From Astropecten irregularis (taxonomy: Eukaryota > Echinodermata > Asteroidea > Paxillosida > Astropectinidae): a stretch of 64,000 bases of DNA. Each line of letters starts with the position of its first letter. Within the stretch, counting starts at the first letter, position 1. The position numbers were made by a program, and so were the translations under genes. The notes under the pieces were generated by a model. That model saw nothing but the letters and a program-made list of their open reading frames with translations. It was not told the DNA's origin and made no database searches. Below, piece after piece: positions 23,601-33,900 of this stretch. The stretch is from contig OZ020244.1 in the NCBI GenBank assembly GCA_963971285.1, positions 17,608,001 through 17,672,000 of the forward strand, given 5' to 3'.

Positions 23601-24702
23601 ATCGGATTATCCCATAAGCTAATCCCATCAGATTAGCCCATCACTGATACTTACACTCACTGAATTAAAGGGGATCATCCAATGAAGCTGGCATGGATTG
23701 ATCCTCCAGTCCATTTGATAACAGCTCCAAACAGCCCTATGTTGGCAGTTCTTTTGTTGATACACTGAATGGATTAACCTGTTGTAACCTGCTGTGAGCT
23801 AACTAGGAAGTCTCTTGTGTCTTTGCCTAGATATCTACGTGTGCTGTGTGTCTTCAGCCCACAATGTGGCCTACAAGGGCTACTACATCGCCATCGCGGC
23901 CTGCAAGGTGGAAACAGACAAACCAGAAAGCGAGTTGGACATTGCCCTCAAATTCCTGGAACCGATCAAGGAGAAGTTTGTGTCTGTCGAAGACATGTAC
24001 GAGCCACTCAATGACGGAACTGAGAACAATGTAAGCACTTGATGTCGGGCAGGAGACACTTCAGAATTGAAGTTTTACATGCATCCTCATCCATTTAATG
24101 TAGGATTTTAACAAATATTAAAGGCAATAGAATCATCAAACAACAAGGGAAACTGACTGATTAATTTTAAGTCATTTAAATTTGAACAAAGAAAAATTGT
24201 GTGGAGTGGAGCGGGATTCAAACCAGCGACCTTCGGAATACCGTACCGGCCATCTTACTGACTGCCAAACAAACAAAGATAGTTGACTATTAAGGACGCC
24301 ACCAACATAGGGCTGGATAGGCCAGTTGGTAAGAGTACCAGTACTGTATTCCGGAGGTCGCTGGTTCAAATCCCGATACAGTCAACTTTTCAAATTCGTT
24401 CACCTTTATCTTTCTCAAAGTTAAAAAATTTCAGGCCCTCCTAACTCCAAGCATTTTTTTTTTTATATATTTCAGGCCATTATTTTGGTTGATGAACTGC
24501 AGTTTGCAGCAGTTTATTTCTTGTAATGTTTAAAATGTAAATGTTTTTTTTTCTCCCTTAGATATTCATCACCACATCCTACGACCCTACCACTCACTTT
24601 GAGACGACCTGCAAAGACATCAATGACGTGCACAAGAGGGTGACCGGCAACCCGGTGGACTTCTCTCAGATCTCCACTGACCTGGAGTCCGTAGCAGAAT
24701 AA
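14601..24702 (+). CDS. GDI: Rab GDP-dissociation inhibitor (GDI)
   Basis: Nine exons join in phase to 445 aa (14601-14645, 16881-16988, 19140-19239, 20539-20673, 21476-21668, 22538-22669, 23241-23524, 23831-24030, 24562-24702), the usual GDI length. GDI pulls prenylated, GDP-bound Rab GTPases off membranes and keeps them soluble in the cytosol. The family landmarks are in order: [10 protein letters not shown] near the start, [14 protein letters not shown] with Y39 of the Rab-binding platform, [28 protein letters not shown] (E231 and R238, matching platform residues E233 and R240 of mammalian GDI), [21 protein letters not shown] and [11 protein letters not shown] near the C-terminus. The middle third (about 130-190) is more divergent than the rest. 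REP/CHM is excluded by the short length and the intact GDI C-terminus. It is the only recognisable gene on the plus strand. Confidence 0.97.
14646..16880 (+). other. GDI intron 1
   Basis: The first 1.6 kb shows no repeat or gene. The rest is taken up by the MITE at 16238-16719. Confidence 0.7.
16238..16719. mobile_element. MITE with internal 88-bp tandem duplication
   Basis: GACACTAACCCTCTGCA at the left is mirrored by GCATGAGGGTTAGTGTTA at the right. Inside, CTGCACCTACC through GGAGGACTGGAT is repeated twice with an 88-base period (16250-16411). A relative in the opposite orientation lies at 35880-36081. The part at 16511-16660 is shared with 11258-11420. Confidence 0.7.
16881..16988 (+). 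CDS. GDI: GDI exon 2
   Basis: Acceptor TTGTCCAG, donor GTAAGT. It encodes [10 protein letters not shown] to SITPIKA, including the [11 protein letters not shown] block. Confidence 0.97.
17053..17396. mobile_element. MITE, copy of the element at 1339-1645
   Basis: TAGCTCAGCGCGGAGTGACG starts it and GTCCCGCGCTGATCT ends it. The interior keeps GACTCGACAATGAAAGTCGT and AACAATTCTCGACGATGG. It lies in GDI intron 2. Confidence 0.75.
17508..17816 (-). pseudogene. Non-LTR retrotransposon fragment, C-terminal end
   Basis: On the minus strand a 102-codon frame reads [14 protein letters not shown], then [14 protein letters not shown], then [17 protein letters not shown] and [13 protein letters not shown], ending in a stop. 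This is the stereotyped tail found after the reverse transcriptase domain in many LINE-type elements (pattern AGHC-x-SKL-x-W-P-HG-x-RGRP). The reverse transcriptase and endonuclease parts are absent, so this is a dead 5'-truncated copy in GDI intron 2, opposite to the host gene. Confidence 0.8.
17987..18233. mobile_element. Foldback element, family D
   Basis: The left end CTGGGGCCAATTTCATAAAA is mirrored by TTTTATGAAATTGGCCCCAG. Both arms continue with GCTTAGCA-type sequence. Other copies lie at 29647-29891, 31053-31307, 37036-37610 and 48266-48498. Confidence 0.82.
18542..18710. mobile_element. Foldback element, family A
   Basis: AAAAGAAAGTAGGTTTGCGG and its exact complement at the right end enclose a hairpin with GTTCGGAACGTTGAGATAAT in the loop. 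It is shorter than the copy at 521-760. A further worn copy lies at about 18885-19050. Confidence 0.78.
19140..19239 (+). CDS. GDI: GDI exon 3
   Basis: Acceptor TCTCTCCAG, donor GTAATT, ends in phase 1. It encodes [11 protein letters not shown] to [14 protein letters not shown]. Confidence 0.96.
19325..19445. repeat. Foldback repeat with GTGTGATGTCACAATACAAA
   Basis: The ends (ACACTAAGATGAATCTTAAT and TTAAGATCTTAGT) are loosely inverted. The interior AAGTGTGATGTCACAATACA recurs in the element at 40333-40484. Confidence 0.6.
20539..20673 (+). CDS. GDI: GDI exon 4
   Basis: Acceptor ATATGCAG, donor GTAAGA. It encodes [18 protein letters not shown] to AEALST. Confidence 0.96.
20685..20708. repeat. 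AATC microsatellite
   Basis: AATC is repeated about five times just inside GDI intron 4. Confidence 0.8.
20949..21304 (-). mobile_element. tRNA-derived repeat, family F, with foldback tail
   Basis: On the minus strand 20950-21022 reads as a tRNA-like unit (complement of CATCCAGCCC at the head). Beside it is the shared CAGAAGCCATGAAACC. At 21196-21304 the family tail occurs in both orientations, CCACAAGGGAAGCTGACTGA and TCAGTCAGTTTCCCTTGTGG, making a hairpin. Confidence 0.62.
21476..21668 (+). CDS. GDI: GDI exon 5
   Basis: Acceptor GTGCACAG, donor GTACGT, ends in phase 2. It encodes [11 protein letters not shown] to HAIALNIDD, the least conserved part of the protein. Confidence 0.94.
22538..22669 (+). 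CDS. GDI: GDI exon 6
   Basis: Acceptor GGTAATAG, donor GTGAGA. It encodes [13 protein letters not shown] to GELPQGFAR, with the Rab-platform Glu and Arg. Confidence 0.97.
22776..23065 (+). mobile_element. SINE-like family G copy
   Basis: It starts GGTGCTGTGGCTTAGTGGTC (A-box-like) with a B-box-like GTGGGTTCAAATCAAGCC about 35 bases on, then TTGCATCCTTGGGCAAGACG. It lies in GDI intron 6, in the same orientation as the gene. Confidence 0.72.
23241..23524 (+). CDS. GDI: GDI exon 7
   Basis: Acceptor GTCTCCAG after a long C/T tract, donor GTAAGT. It encodes [11 protein letters not shown] to [10 protein letters not shown]. It is more GC-rich than its neighbours. Confidence 0.97.
23831..24030 (+). 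CDS. GDI: GDI exon 8
   Basis: Acceptor TTGCCTAG, donor GTAAGC. It encodes [12 protein letters not shown] to NDGTENN. Confidence 0.97.
24131..24400. mobile_element. Two head-to-head tRNA-like units, family F
   Basis: The left unit is on the minus strand (GCGGGATTCAAACCAGCGAC is a complemented B-box) and the right unit is on the plus strand (GGTCGCTGGTTCAAATCCCG). They are separated by ACTGCCAAACAAACAAAGAT. The outer tail AACAAGGGAAACTGACTGA is also present. It lies in GDI intron 8. Confidence 0.7.
24433..24522. repeat. Repeat shared with 28266-28350 and 41010-41100
   Basis: The complement of AATAAACTGCTGCAAACTGC and of CTTGGAGTTAGGAGGGCCTG occurs here, in the opposite orientation to the other two copies. 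Confidence 0.65.
24562..24702 (+). CDS. GDI: GDI exon 9 and stop
   Basis: Acceptor CTCCCTTAG. It encodes [17 protein letters not shown] to the end and stops at TAA. Confidence 0.97.
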   Translation: MFITTSYDPTTHFETTCKDINDVHKRVTGNPVDFSQISTDLESVAE

Positions 24703-26153
24703 CCTCTATCTCTCTCTCTGTCGCTCCTCTTGCTCCCAATCAGATTATCTCTCCATTCCGAGTATACCAATGGCATAACCCACGACACGTGGACGTTAAT
24801 CAAACGAGCCTCGTGCTGAGCTCACCCATCCACAACCCCACACCCTACCCCACCAACCATACCCCTGGTCAGTCCACCCTCTCCCCAGTGTTGCACACCT
24901 GTTTTTCTCTTGTGTCCCGGTCTCTTTGTATTGTCCCTCCAGAATCAACAGGAACAAAAGTGGGATCGGATTATACACTTGTAGGTAATCAATTCAAAGA
25001 TAATCTAAGCCATCGTAGAAATGTGTACTAGCATGATCGTAGTATATAACGGAATATTTCAATAAGCATGAAGATTTTTTCCCAAGGGTGTGGGGGGCGG
25101 TGGCTTTGGTCCGTCTGTTATTTTGGGTTTTGTACCTCACAAGATAACTAAAACTGCCTGATGTATAATTTGTACGCAGGTTTCGGTCCAATCATACACT
25201 GCTGAAACAGTTTGTCCGAAATTGTATTTAATCTCTCTCGGTTCCCGTACGAAGTGGGCTTCGATCTGAATGCATTTGCCCGTGAAAGATTGTATCCATT
25301 CCTCCAAGTGCGGGCATGTTGTATGTTAGCTCGATTTTCCTCTGAGCATTGGTCATTGGAGTATCAAGTAGTTTGTATTCCCTCTGTGAGCAAATGCTGT
25401 TGATGTTGGTTCATTAACAAATCCCAGGACATCCTGCTTAAGATTTTGGGGAGAGATTTAGTCGTAAAACATGGACCTGATGAGTACATTACTGAAACCT
25501 AGATGTTGGATTAGTGCATTACACGCATAAATGATTAATAGGCTTAGTAAATGTGCGCAAACCAGAGACTGGTCGGGTCAAAACATGGTGAAGTAGAGAG
25601 TACCCGTAGATTGTGTACTTATTTGGTTCTTGTATTTTTGAGACTGAGTCCGACACATTATAAAGTGCCCCGCCCCCTCCCTCCCTGTATTGCATGAGTT
25701 CTGAGGATTTGTGCCATCCCATGAGGCAGCAACACTAAGTCATCATTGTGTGCTTAGTGTGAGTGTAGTTTACACGTGACAGACAATGGCTGCAGCATGG
25801 GTTATATACCAGACTGTGTAGATGATAGAATAACTGGTACCCGAGGGGTATAATGCTCATATTCATGTGCTCAGTCAGTTGGTGTGCAGTATTTTGAGGG
25901 ATGGGTACCGGTTATTTTTGATCGCCCTCCATGTCTATCCGTTACTTGGACTTTGTTTGTCCCAACCAATTCCAATCATTTTATTGATTACTCCTGCCCG
26001 ATACTCATCACCTTAGCTTCTTATTCCGTAACTCTCAATTTGAAGGCCTTCAAGCTCCGACGTAAACAAAAAAATTGAATGATTTGCTTAATTCTCGTCC
26101 ATTATAACGTGATATCATTATGTAGCATTCTCTGGTTAGGATTAGCGTAAACA

Positions 26154-26159
26154 AATAAA
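26154..26159 (+). terminator. Candidate polyadenylation signal for GDI
   Basis: AATAAA about 1.45 kb after the GDI stop. Others lie at 27213-27218 and 28192-28197. Which one is used cannot be told from sequence alone. Confidence 0.35.
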
Positions 26160-28265
26160 AGTAGTAGGATATACACACAAAAATCCACACAAAATAATTA
26201 AATTGTATTATATTAATTGAAGTGTATAACTAAAAAGATGAGTTCTTCCAATACGCTTGGTTGGAAGTTTTGTATGCTCTTAAAAACTGCATAGCATTGT
26301 CATGACGAGGGAAGATAAGAAAGATAAAAAAAAATTGGCAAATATTCATGTGTCTTGTATTTGTACCCGTACATGTGCGTTGTAGAGTGTAGTAGTCGAT
26401 GTAATACATATTAAAACAAGGTACCAATATGACTGAAAGTAGTACCCACTTTAAACATTGTATGTGAATTTACTACATGTATTAAGACTGCATGTATGTT
26501 TATTATGAGTTACACACACACACACACAAATTTCACATGTGTAATCGCCTGCAATCGTTTACGTCCTATTGTTCCTCTTTTGTTTGGACTTCAACTTTTT
26601 GGCAGCAGCTCCATTGGTTTTGTACACGCTTTCCAATCGTGGAGCTTTTTTACAATTTAGGACCCTATTGTCCCTCTGGTTATAAGTCTACGGTTTGAAT
26701 ACGCATACATTAACCGGGTTGTACACCAGGTTAGCTTTCTTAATTTTTTCGTTTTGCGATTTCCACGCTTCAGATTTTGTGATGAAACTGAATCCCAGCA
26801 TTGTTGTTGACACGTTGAGCAATTTCTGACGCCATTCCATTTCTCTCACTCATATTAAACTGAATCTAATTTTCATTTCTAAAATGTTAAGATTTTCTGG
26901 ACCACAAGAATTATTGAGACAGAACATTTTATTTCTAATGATAGAAATATTGGCCTAGGTTTTGTTTTGTATGAACAAAAATTTGTTATCAATTGGTTTT
27001 TTGTTTGTTATGAGGTCGTTATTAAAGTAGCCTTGCAGACCGAATATTGATTTCCTGAAATTGGGCAAAACGGCCCCTAAAAATTCGTTCACAATTTATT
27101 AGTTTCATCTAGAACTTAAACAAAAATATACACCAGTGGTCGGGTTATTTTCAAAGTATCTTAACAACTTGCCTGCGATAAGGTCCGCGTACTTTAATAT
27201 GGTAGCCATGGAAATAAAACTCCTTTTAATAACCATTTCTCGTAAATTCTTGTATACACTTGCCACTTATAATAAAAAAAAGCAAGTCATACTTACTGAT
27301 TAACATTGTTTTATTTTTGGGGAGAATAACTTTTTGCCATAATAATCATGCATTTTCAAACCAATCCCAGCAATACTAATTCTGAAGTTTAACGGAAAAT
27401 CCGATTTTGAGGTTCTATTAAATAAGACATTGAAATAATCAAGCCTTTGTCTTTTGCACATGTAGAGAATGACATAATGCAATACACTTCTACATGTAAA
27501 TACTGTCCTCAGAAAGATCTGCTCCCTACCTGTTTTGTGTACAGATTGAGATTGTAGTGATATTGAGATTCAAACTTGTTCATCCTTGGATTATTAAAAC
27601 AATCATAGAATATGATATTCCATCCATAAAACTACATTACATAAAGCATCGTATTTGTGAATTTGGCTTATCGTTTAATTCTATTTACATAAATATATCA
27701 TTCTTTCAAACGTTTGAAAGTGTATTTTAGCATGTCAAGACATTGTTAAGTAACAGATGCATTCCTTTTTTGTTTTCCTCTCTCAAAATCTGGGCTGAAT
27801 TTTGTTGTCCTTTTGTATGCTTAAAAACCAATAGTTTGAAGTAATTGGGGTAACAAATCAAAATATGGGTTTAATGCAATCTCAGCCTGTAGCCAATTGT
27901 TGTAACAAGCATGGTGTATGGGATGACTTAAATATTACTTAAAAATTGATGATTTCTCTTTCTTTCTACCAAAAAAAAAAGTACATTAACTTGAATCTTG
28001 TTAATTATGTATTTCAGTATGGTTGGTTCGGACCAGAATTTGAAACCATTGTAAGCCGTAAGGTTCTTGTCTGAGTCATCTGCAACTTAATATTCTCGTT
28101 GTACCTACCAGCTTGTTTTTATTTATCTCAGCTAAAAAATGAATGTGACAAAATTACAAGAAAAAAAAAAAGAGAAAAGAATCGCGCATTAAATAAACCA
28201 AAAAATAAAACACATTTTGTTCCGACTCTGCGTTATTCATTATACTGGATTGTCTCTGTCATAAT

Positions 28266-28440
28266 ACTGGTAAATAACTGCTGCAAACTGCTCATCGGGC
28301 AAAATATTGACCTGAAATATATAAAATGCTTGGTGTAAGGAGGACCTGACACAGATCCTAGTAGGATCTTTCTCAAAGGCTGCTCAGAGTTAGGATGGCC
28401 TGACATTTTGATCCTAGCAGGGGAGATAGATAGATAGATA
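28266..28440. repeat. Repeat with CTGCTGCAAACTGCTCATC
   Basis: AATAACTGCTGCAAACTGCT and then GGCCTGACA and GATCCTAGCAGG occur as at 41010-41220. GATCCTAGTAGGATC is a small palindrome inside it. The stretch ends in a short GATA tract. Confidence 0.62.
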
Positions 28441-28448
28441 CTCACATA

Positions 28449-28581
28449 ATGGGTGCATTCGTTTAGCTCTCCCGGGTCGACACCAGTCAACCTCGTCCCC
28501 ATTCTCTCGCTTGTTTTGTGCAGTATATCACAACCATTCCCAGTAAGGGCTGACCCGTGTTAGCTTAACGAATGCACCCAA
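28449..28581. mobile_element. Small MITE with GGGTGCATTCGTT termini
   Basis: GGGTGCATTCGTTTAGCT is mirrored by AGCTTAACGAATGCACCC. The total length is about 133 bp. Confidence 0.68.
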
Positions 28582-28874
28582 TGTCTCAAGATATATTATG
28601 TCCAGTGTCAACATGGAGAGGTCTGTGACACACCTAAAAACAGCTTTACTTTTATAGAGTATGGATGACATCCCTTCGTTACCGATGCTCCAATTGTTGT
28701 TTAAAACCTAAGTTTTAAATCTCCTCTCCTTTGAAGATGATTGCTGATCGAGAACAAGTTGTGGATCTAAGGTGCACTGTAAATACCTTCTGTTAGTCTC
28801 CTATAGCAGGTCCACAAATGCACACACAAACACAGTGAGATCGAATTTTTTCCCAAGACAAGTGAAAAAAATAT

Positions 28875-28880
28875 TTTATT
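28875..28880 (-). terminator. Candidate polyadenylation signal for NEDD1
   Basis: AATAAA on the minus strand about 2 kb after the NEDD1 stop. It is a good candidate but not the only A-rich site. Confidence 0.35.
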
Positions 28881-29646
28881 TGTCAAATATAACACTGTTC
28901 ACAAGTCAACAGTACCGAGAGTCATTTATTAGCAAATTATGTACATGAAGGCACTTCAGTAATAGAGTAAAACTTCTACAAGAGAGCTAGAGCAGCATGT
29001 ATGAGAGCTTGCCAGTGTTAAAAATCTTCAAAGGTATGCTGTAAAGAAAAGGGGAGAAACTTAACGCAAGAAGGTTTTGAAACAAAGTGACTATGCACTG
29101 CAAATTCTATAATGCACTTGACAGTCTGTAGATCATGACATTTGAGTTGAGATCTCTTAGCTACAAGTTGGACAAGCACATTGCTTATTACAACATGGAA
29201 AGCCTCAAATCTTTCAGGAAAAAAATAACAAAATGAGTGATCACCCATGTACCGTTCCCAGGTTGCAGGATTACTGTGCGTATCGGTGAAATGATCCTTG
29301 GGGGTATACTTGGTAAAGCCGACATTTAATATTGCAAAACAAAAAAACAAAAAAAAGGAAAAAATTGTGAACTTTGCTTTGTCAGAATTCAACACCCCAA
29401 TTTATAGTTTCTCTTCAGCAAACTGTACACATCACGATCGCAAAAAATACTGAGACTTTCCAAGAAATCTGGAAGAAAGACTCTATACCTAAGAGCTATT
29501 TACACTTCATACGATTGTTTTCTCGCAGTCCTTCCCTTATGTACAAATATGGTAAATCCACGTTTGCATAGATTACTAAACTGCTCAGGATTCAAGCATA
29601 AAAACTCTTGTGGCCGACAATGTTTCATATAAATACTATTTACAAA

Positions 29647-29891
29647 CAGGGGCCAATTTCATAGAGCACAAATTTGCTTAAGCACCAAAAACATTGGTAA
29701 CAAAATCAGTATGCCAGACAAAACTCCTTGTGAATGTTATGCTTAGTAAACAATGGCCGAAAGCCGCCAAATACAAGTCAAAAGCAGTAAACATCACATG
29801 AAAATTTGGTTGGTAATCCTGTTTGATCCAGGAAGACTTTTCATGCTTAAGCAAATTTTGTGCTTAAGCAGCTCTATAAAATGGTCCCCTG
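29647..29891. mobile_element. Foldback element, family D
   Basis: CAGGGGCCAATTTCATAGAG at the left and a worn CTATAAAATGGTCCCCTG at the right. The interior CACATGAAAATTTGGTTGGT is shared with the copies at 31053 and 37036. It probably lies in the NEDD1 3' UTR. Confidence 0.78.
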
Positions 29892-30873
29892 ATTCTAAGC
29901 GGGAGCCAGGATCTATTCCATGCCCAACATTCATAATTTCTTCCCTAAATAAAAGTTGGACTAACTTTTCCAAACAGAGTGGAATAACGAAGGAAGATTC
30001 AATAATCATTTGCATAGTTTCTGTATTCCAGATGTTAACCCACTGGCCACCCAAAAAAGACCAACCACAAAAATTCTTCATCTTACTGTATTAAAAGTAA
30101 ATTTCTAGCAGCACTGTGTTCAAGTATACTTTTCTCCAAATGCGGGCTTTACGTCCAATAATAGATTTTTAACCACAATTTGAGAATGGAAGATTATTTT
30201 TTATGGCAATAATAAGTTCAAAAATCTGTACATTGTTTTTTTAAGTGAAATATTTTTTCCAGCATCGCAAATTTTAGTGTCATGCAGATGCTCTTGGCGT
30301 GCAGCAGTAACATTTGTCAACAGCAATGTTAGCATAACCATTGGGATTATGCCTTGTTGAGACATTGATTTCAAGACTTAATACAAAGTTAATGGATAAG
30401 CTACGGTCAACTTAGAATGAAGAGGAAATTAATTTTAACTGATGATGTGGTAAGGACGGCACAACTGGTTAAACAATCTCGTCATGGATCTGAGAAAATC
30501 CGGCCCAGTCACGTATCCAAAGACACGTTATGAAGACCTATTAACCTCTTAAGTTTGGAAACTTGAGAACTTCCTAGATCATGGGGCTCAATTAGTGGAC
30601 ACTTTGTCCAAGACGAGTCAGTAAGCACCTGTTGTAAGCTCAAGCTGCCCGACGTACTCCACTTCAAAAATTCTTTCAAAGTCCGACAATTCTAGAAGTG
30701 GAATTGTTGTTTTAGGCCAGTTTGCGATGGTTAGGGGGTTGAAAGGGAAATGTTCTTAATGTCAGCATCTCATTCTAAACGAAAATCGGAGACACGTGGC
30801 CCACAAAACACAATCCTAGCACCTGGATTTCTTGATCAGCGCAGACCGGCTGTGGATTGGGGTTTCCCATCGG

Positions 30874-30978
30874 TCAGAACTTGGCTTTGAGGTTCTTGTT
30901 CTCCTCGCGTAGTCTCTCCAGCTCCGTGAGGAGACCGTCGTTGACTGAGTACTTCTGAAGCATTTCCTGCATCTGGTT
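30874..30978 (-). CDS. NEDD1: NEDD1 exon 13 and stop
   Basis: Acceptor TGTATTTAG. It encodes NQMQEMLQKYSVNDGLL to REENKNLKAKF and stops at TGA, as in human NEDD1, which also ends within a residue of a Phe. Confidence 0.96.
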   Translation of the reverse strand, partial: NQMQEMLQKYSVNDGLLTELERLREENKNLKAKF

Positions 30979-33900
30979 CTAAATACACAGAGAAAGAGAG
31001 AGGACGATAGATCAAGCTAGGGTAATTCTCCATCACTCAAACAGATCTCAACCAGGGGCCAATTTTATAGACCTACTTTAAGCACACAATTCGCTTATTA
31101 AGCATGAAAAGTCTTCCTTGATCAAACAGGATTTACCAACCAAATTTTCATGTGATGTTTTGTACTGCTTTTGACTTGTATTTGGCCATTGTTTGCTGAG
31201 CATAACATTCACAAGGAGTTTCGGTTAGCATACTGATTTTTGTTTTTACATATTTGGTGTTTACACAAATTTTGGTGCTTAAGCAGCTCTATGAAATTGA
31301 CCTCTGGTTCTTAAGATCCAAATAGTCTACAAACAGCTCTGAGAAGAGCCAGATGAGCCAGGACTAGAATGAGAGAAGATTGTGCAAGGTCAGCAAGGAA
31401 GATGTTGCCGGCGGGGAAAGGAGGCAGTAATGAGATGAACATACGACTGAAACGAAGATGCACTGAATTTGCTTTTGAACTGGGTCAATACAATTGCACT
31501 CAGAACAGTTTTATAAAGGTTCTCGAATTCCATCATTTTGGACCAGCAAACTGAGACGACGACCCTATACCCTCCTTTCTTGAGTCAAGAATCGTGGCAA
31601 TCTGTGAGTGGCAATTCCAATAAGCGATTCCAAAAAGCCAACTTTTAAGTTGGCAGCAAAGCCCACTCCGACAGGCTTGCTGGATCTACAACTTCTCAGG
31701 TACTGTGGGACTACAGACAAGAATTCTTTTTTTTTTTTAAGTCAGTCAATCTTGCATATGAATGAAATAATCCTACCTGTTGAATCTGGAATTGCCTGAC
31801 CATCTCCCGTTGTAAATGCAGAACTTCCCGGTGGAAAGACTCCCTGTAATAATTTGCAAAAAAATGTACAAAAGGAAAGAAATGACAAAACAGATGGAAT
31901 AAGCATTTTGTGAGTGAACTTTGTCCAAGAGAGTGACTATGGATAGAGTATACTGCTCCCAATTGGTCCTCCTCAGAGTAGTGCTGGGCAAAGGCGGGTC
32001 ATTTCATATCCGCTTACTGATTGAAAAAAAAGGTTAACCTTTGTAATCACGTGCAGCGTGCGCGATTTATGGTATATACGACTTCTTCAATGCGAAAGTC
32101 ACTTTCAGAATGCTTTTTTAACTTGAACACATGAAGTTTCAGAGCGCTGTACAGCAAAAACAGTACAGCTAAGTATGATGTTATTCTTTAGATCAAGCAT
32201 TTAGATCAAGCACACAATGTTTCTTTAAGATCCAGTATGTGAAAAGCATGTTTCTACTAGGCAAAATGGACAAAATAACTGACAATCTACATCTTTTTGG
32301 GTTGTTGAGCATGAGCCAAAGGTTCGTCCCCTTTTTTCCTTTCAGTTTCGGTTAACAGTAAGTGAAAATTTGTAACCGAATATTTAAATCCGGGTCGGTT
32401 AACCTTTACAGGATAAAAATCCCAGCACTACCTCAGAACGAAATGTACTCAGAAAAGAGTTCTACATGATGTCACCACAAACCATCCCTGTCATGACACC
32501 TTCACCATGAATAGCTACCTGAAATCTCAGCTACACTGAATTAGCAAACATACACAGCTAACATTTGAATTGTGACGTGCAGTGGACGAGTGTTCAGGCA
32601 TCATACTCGAGGTTTTGTGGTCAATCTACAGATTGTGGGTTCGAATCCAGCCATGGGCTAGTGGTGCTTGACACCATGGATTCTCGACGTTTCAACTATT
32701 GTGCTCTAGGCAACCCCAGGAGAGAGAGTGGGCACAAACTAGAGCACACTAACCGAAACGTCGAGAATCTACTCTCAACGGTCCTTTTCAGGACCACGCA
32801 TCTTCCTAAAAGAGTATTATACATGGTGTCACTGCAAGTCTTACTCATTCTAGTCTCTCCACCATGCAAAACTTCAAACCTTACTTAACAGCTTACTCAC
32901 TTGAAATCCTCCAGCGAATCATCGATCATGTTCTTGATGAACTGGATCTGGAATGGTTGAAGATCAGCGCCTCCTCCTGCTGCTGCCCCGACCCTGTCAT
33001 CCCTGGAGTCAGTGAAGGACACAGGGTGACCCCCTGATGGCCCTGCATCACCGTTCATAGCCCTGGGGGAGCTGTCTGATGATGATCCGCCCAGGAGACC
33101 CCTGGCAGGGGATGCTGTCCTCCTCGACGATGACGGGAAACCTAGAAAAGCCCATCGAATTAAGATTAGGGTCATTCTATCCAATACGGGCAATTCTAAA
33201 TAGTGCTCCCTCCAAGAGAGTGCAGTGCGTTGGCCAATCACAATGCACGAAATCTGTTAACCCTTTCCAGATGCGCATTGGGTCCACACATTTTGCGCAT
33301 TGTGATTGACCAACGTGTTGCAAACTCTTGTTGGCACAATATTTGGAATCTCCTGTATTGTGGTGCAATTTGAAACGATAATGTAAATCTTAAAAACCCA
33401 AGTGGCTGGGACACCTTCCATGTGTATATATGCATTTCATGCATGCAGTCTGAACCCAGATTGTGGGATTTGTGTCCTTAAGCGGGACACTGAAAGCAGG
33501 ACACTGATTTGTGTCTCTAAGCGGTACACTGATTTGTGTCTCTAAGAGGTACACTGATTTGTTTCTCTAAGCGGTACACTGATTTGTGTCTCTAAGCGGT
33601 ACACTGATTTGTGTCTCTAAGCGATACACTGATTTGTGTCTCTAAGCGGTACACTGATTTGTGTCTCTAAGCGGTACACTGATTTGTGTCTCTAAGCGGT
33701 ACACTGATTTGTGTCTCTAAGCGGTACACTGATTTGTGTCTCTAGGCGGTACACTGATTTGTGTCTCTAAGCGGTACACTGATTTGTGTCTCTAAGCGGT
33801 ACACTGATTTGTGTCCCTAAGCGGGACACTGATTTGTGTCTCTAAGCGGTACACTGATTTGTGTCTCTAAGCGGTACACTGATTTGTGTCTCTAAGCGGT

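Larger units (their letters stand above)
24703..30873. other. Convergent 3' region between GDI and NEDD1
   Basis: About 24703-28250 is nearly free of repeats and has plus-strand AATAAA at 26154, 27213 and 28192, fitting a long GDI 3' UTR with more than one end. On the minus strand AATAAA at 28880-28875 would give NEDD1 a 3' UTR of about 2 kb that includes a family D element. No further gene is seen. Confidence 0.5.
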
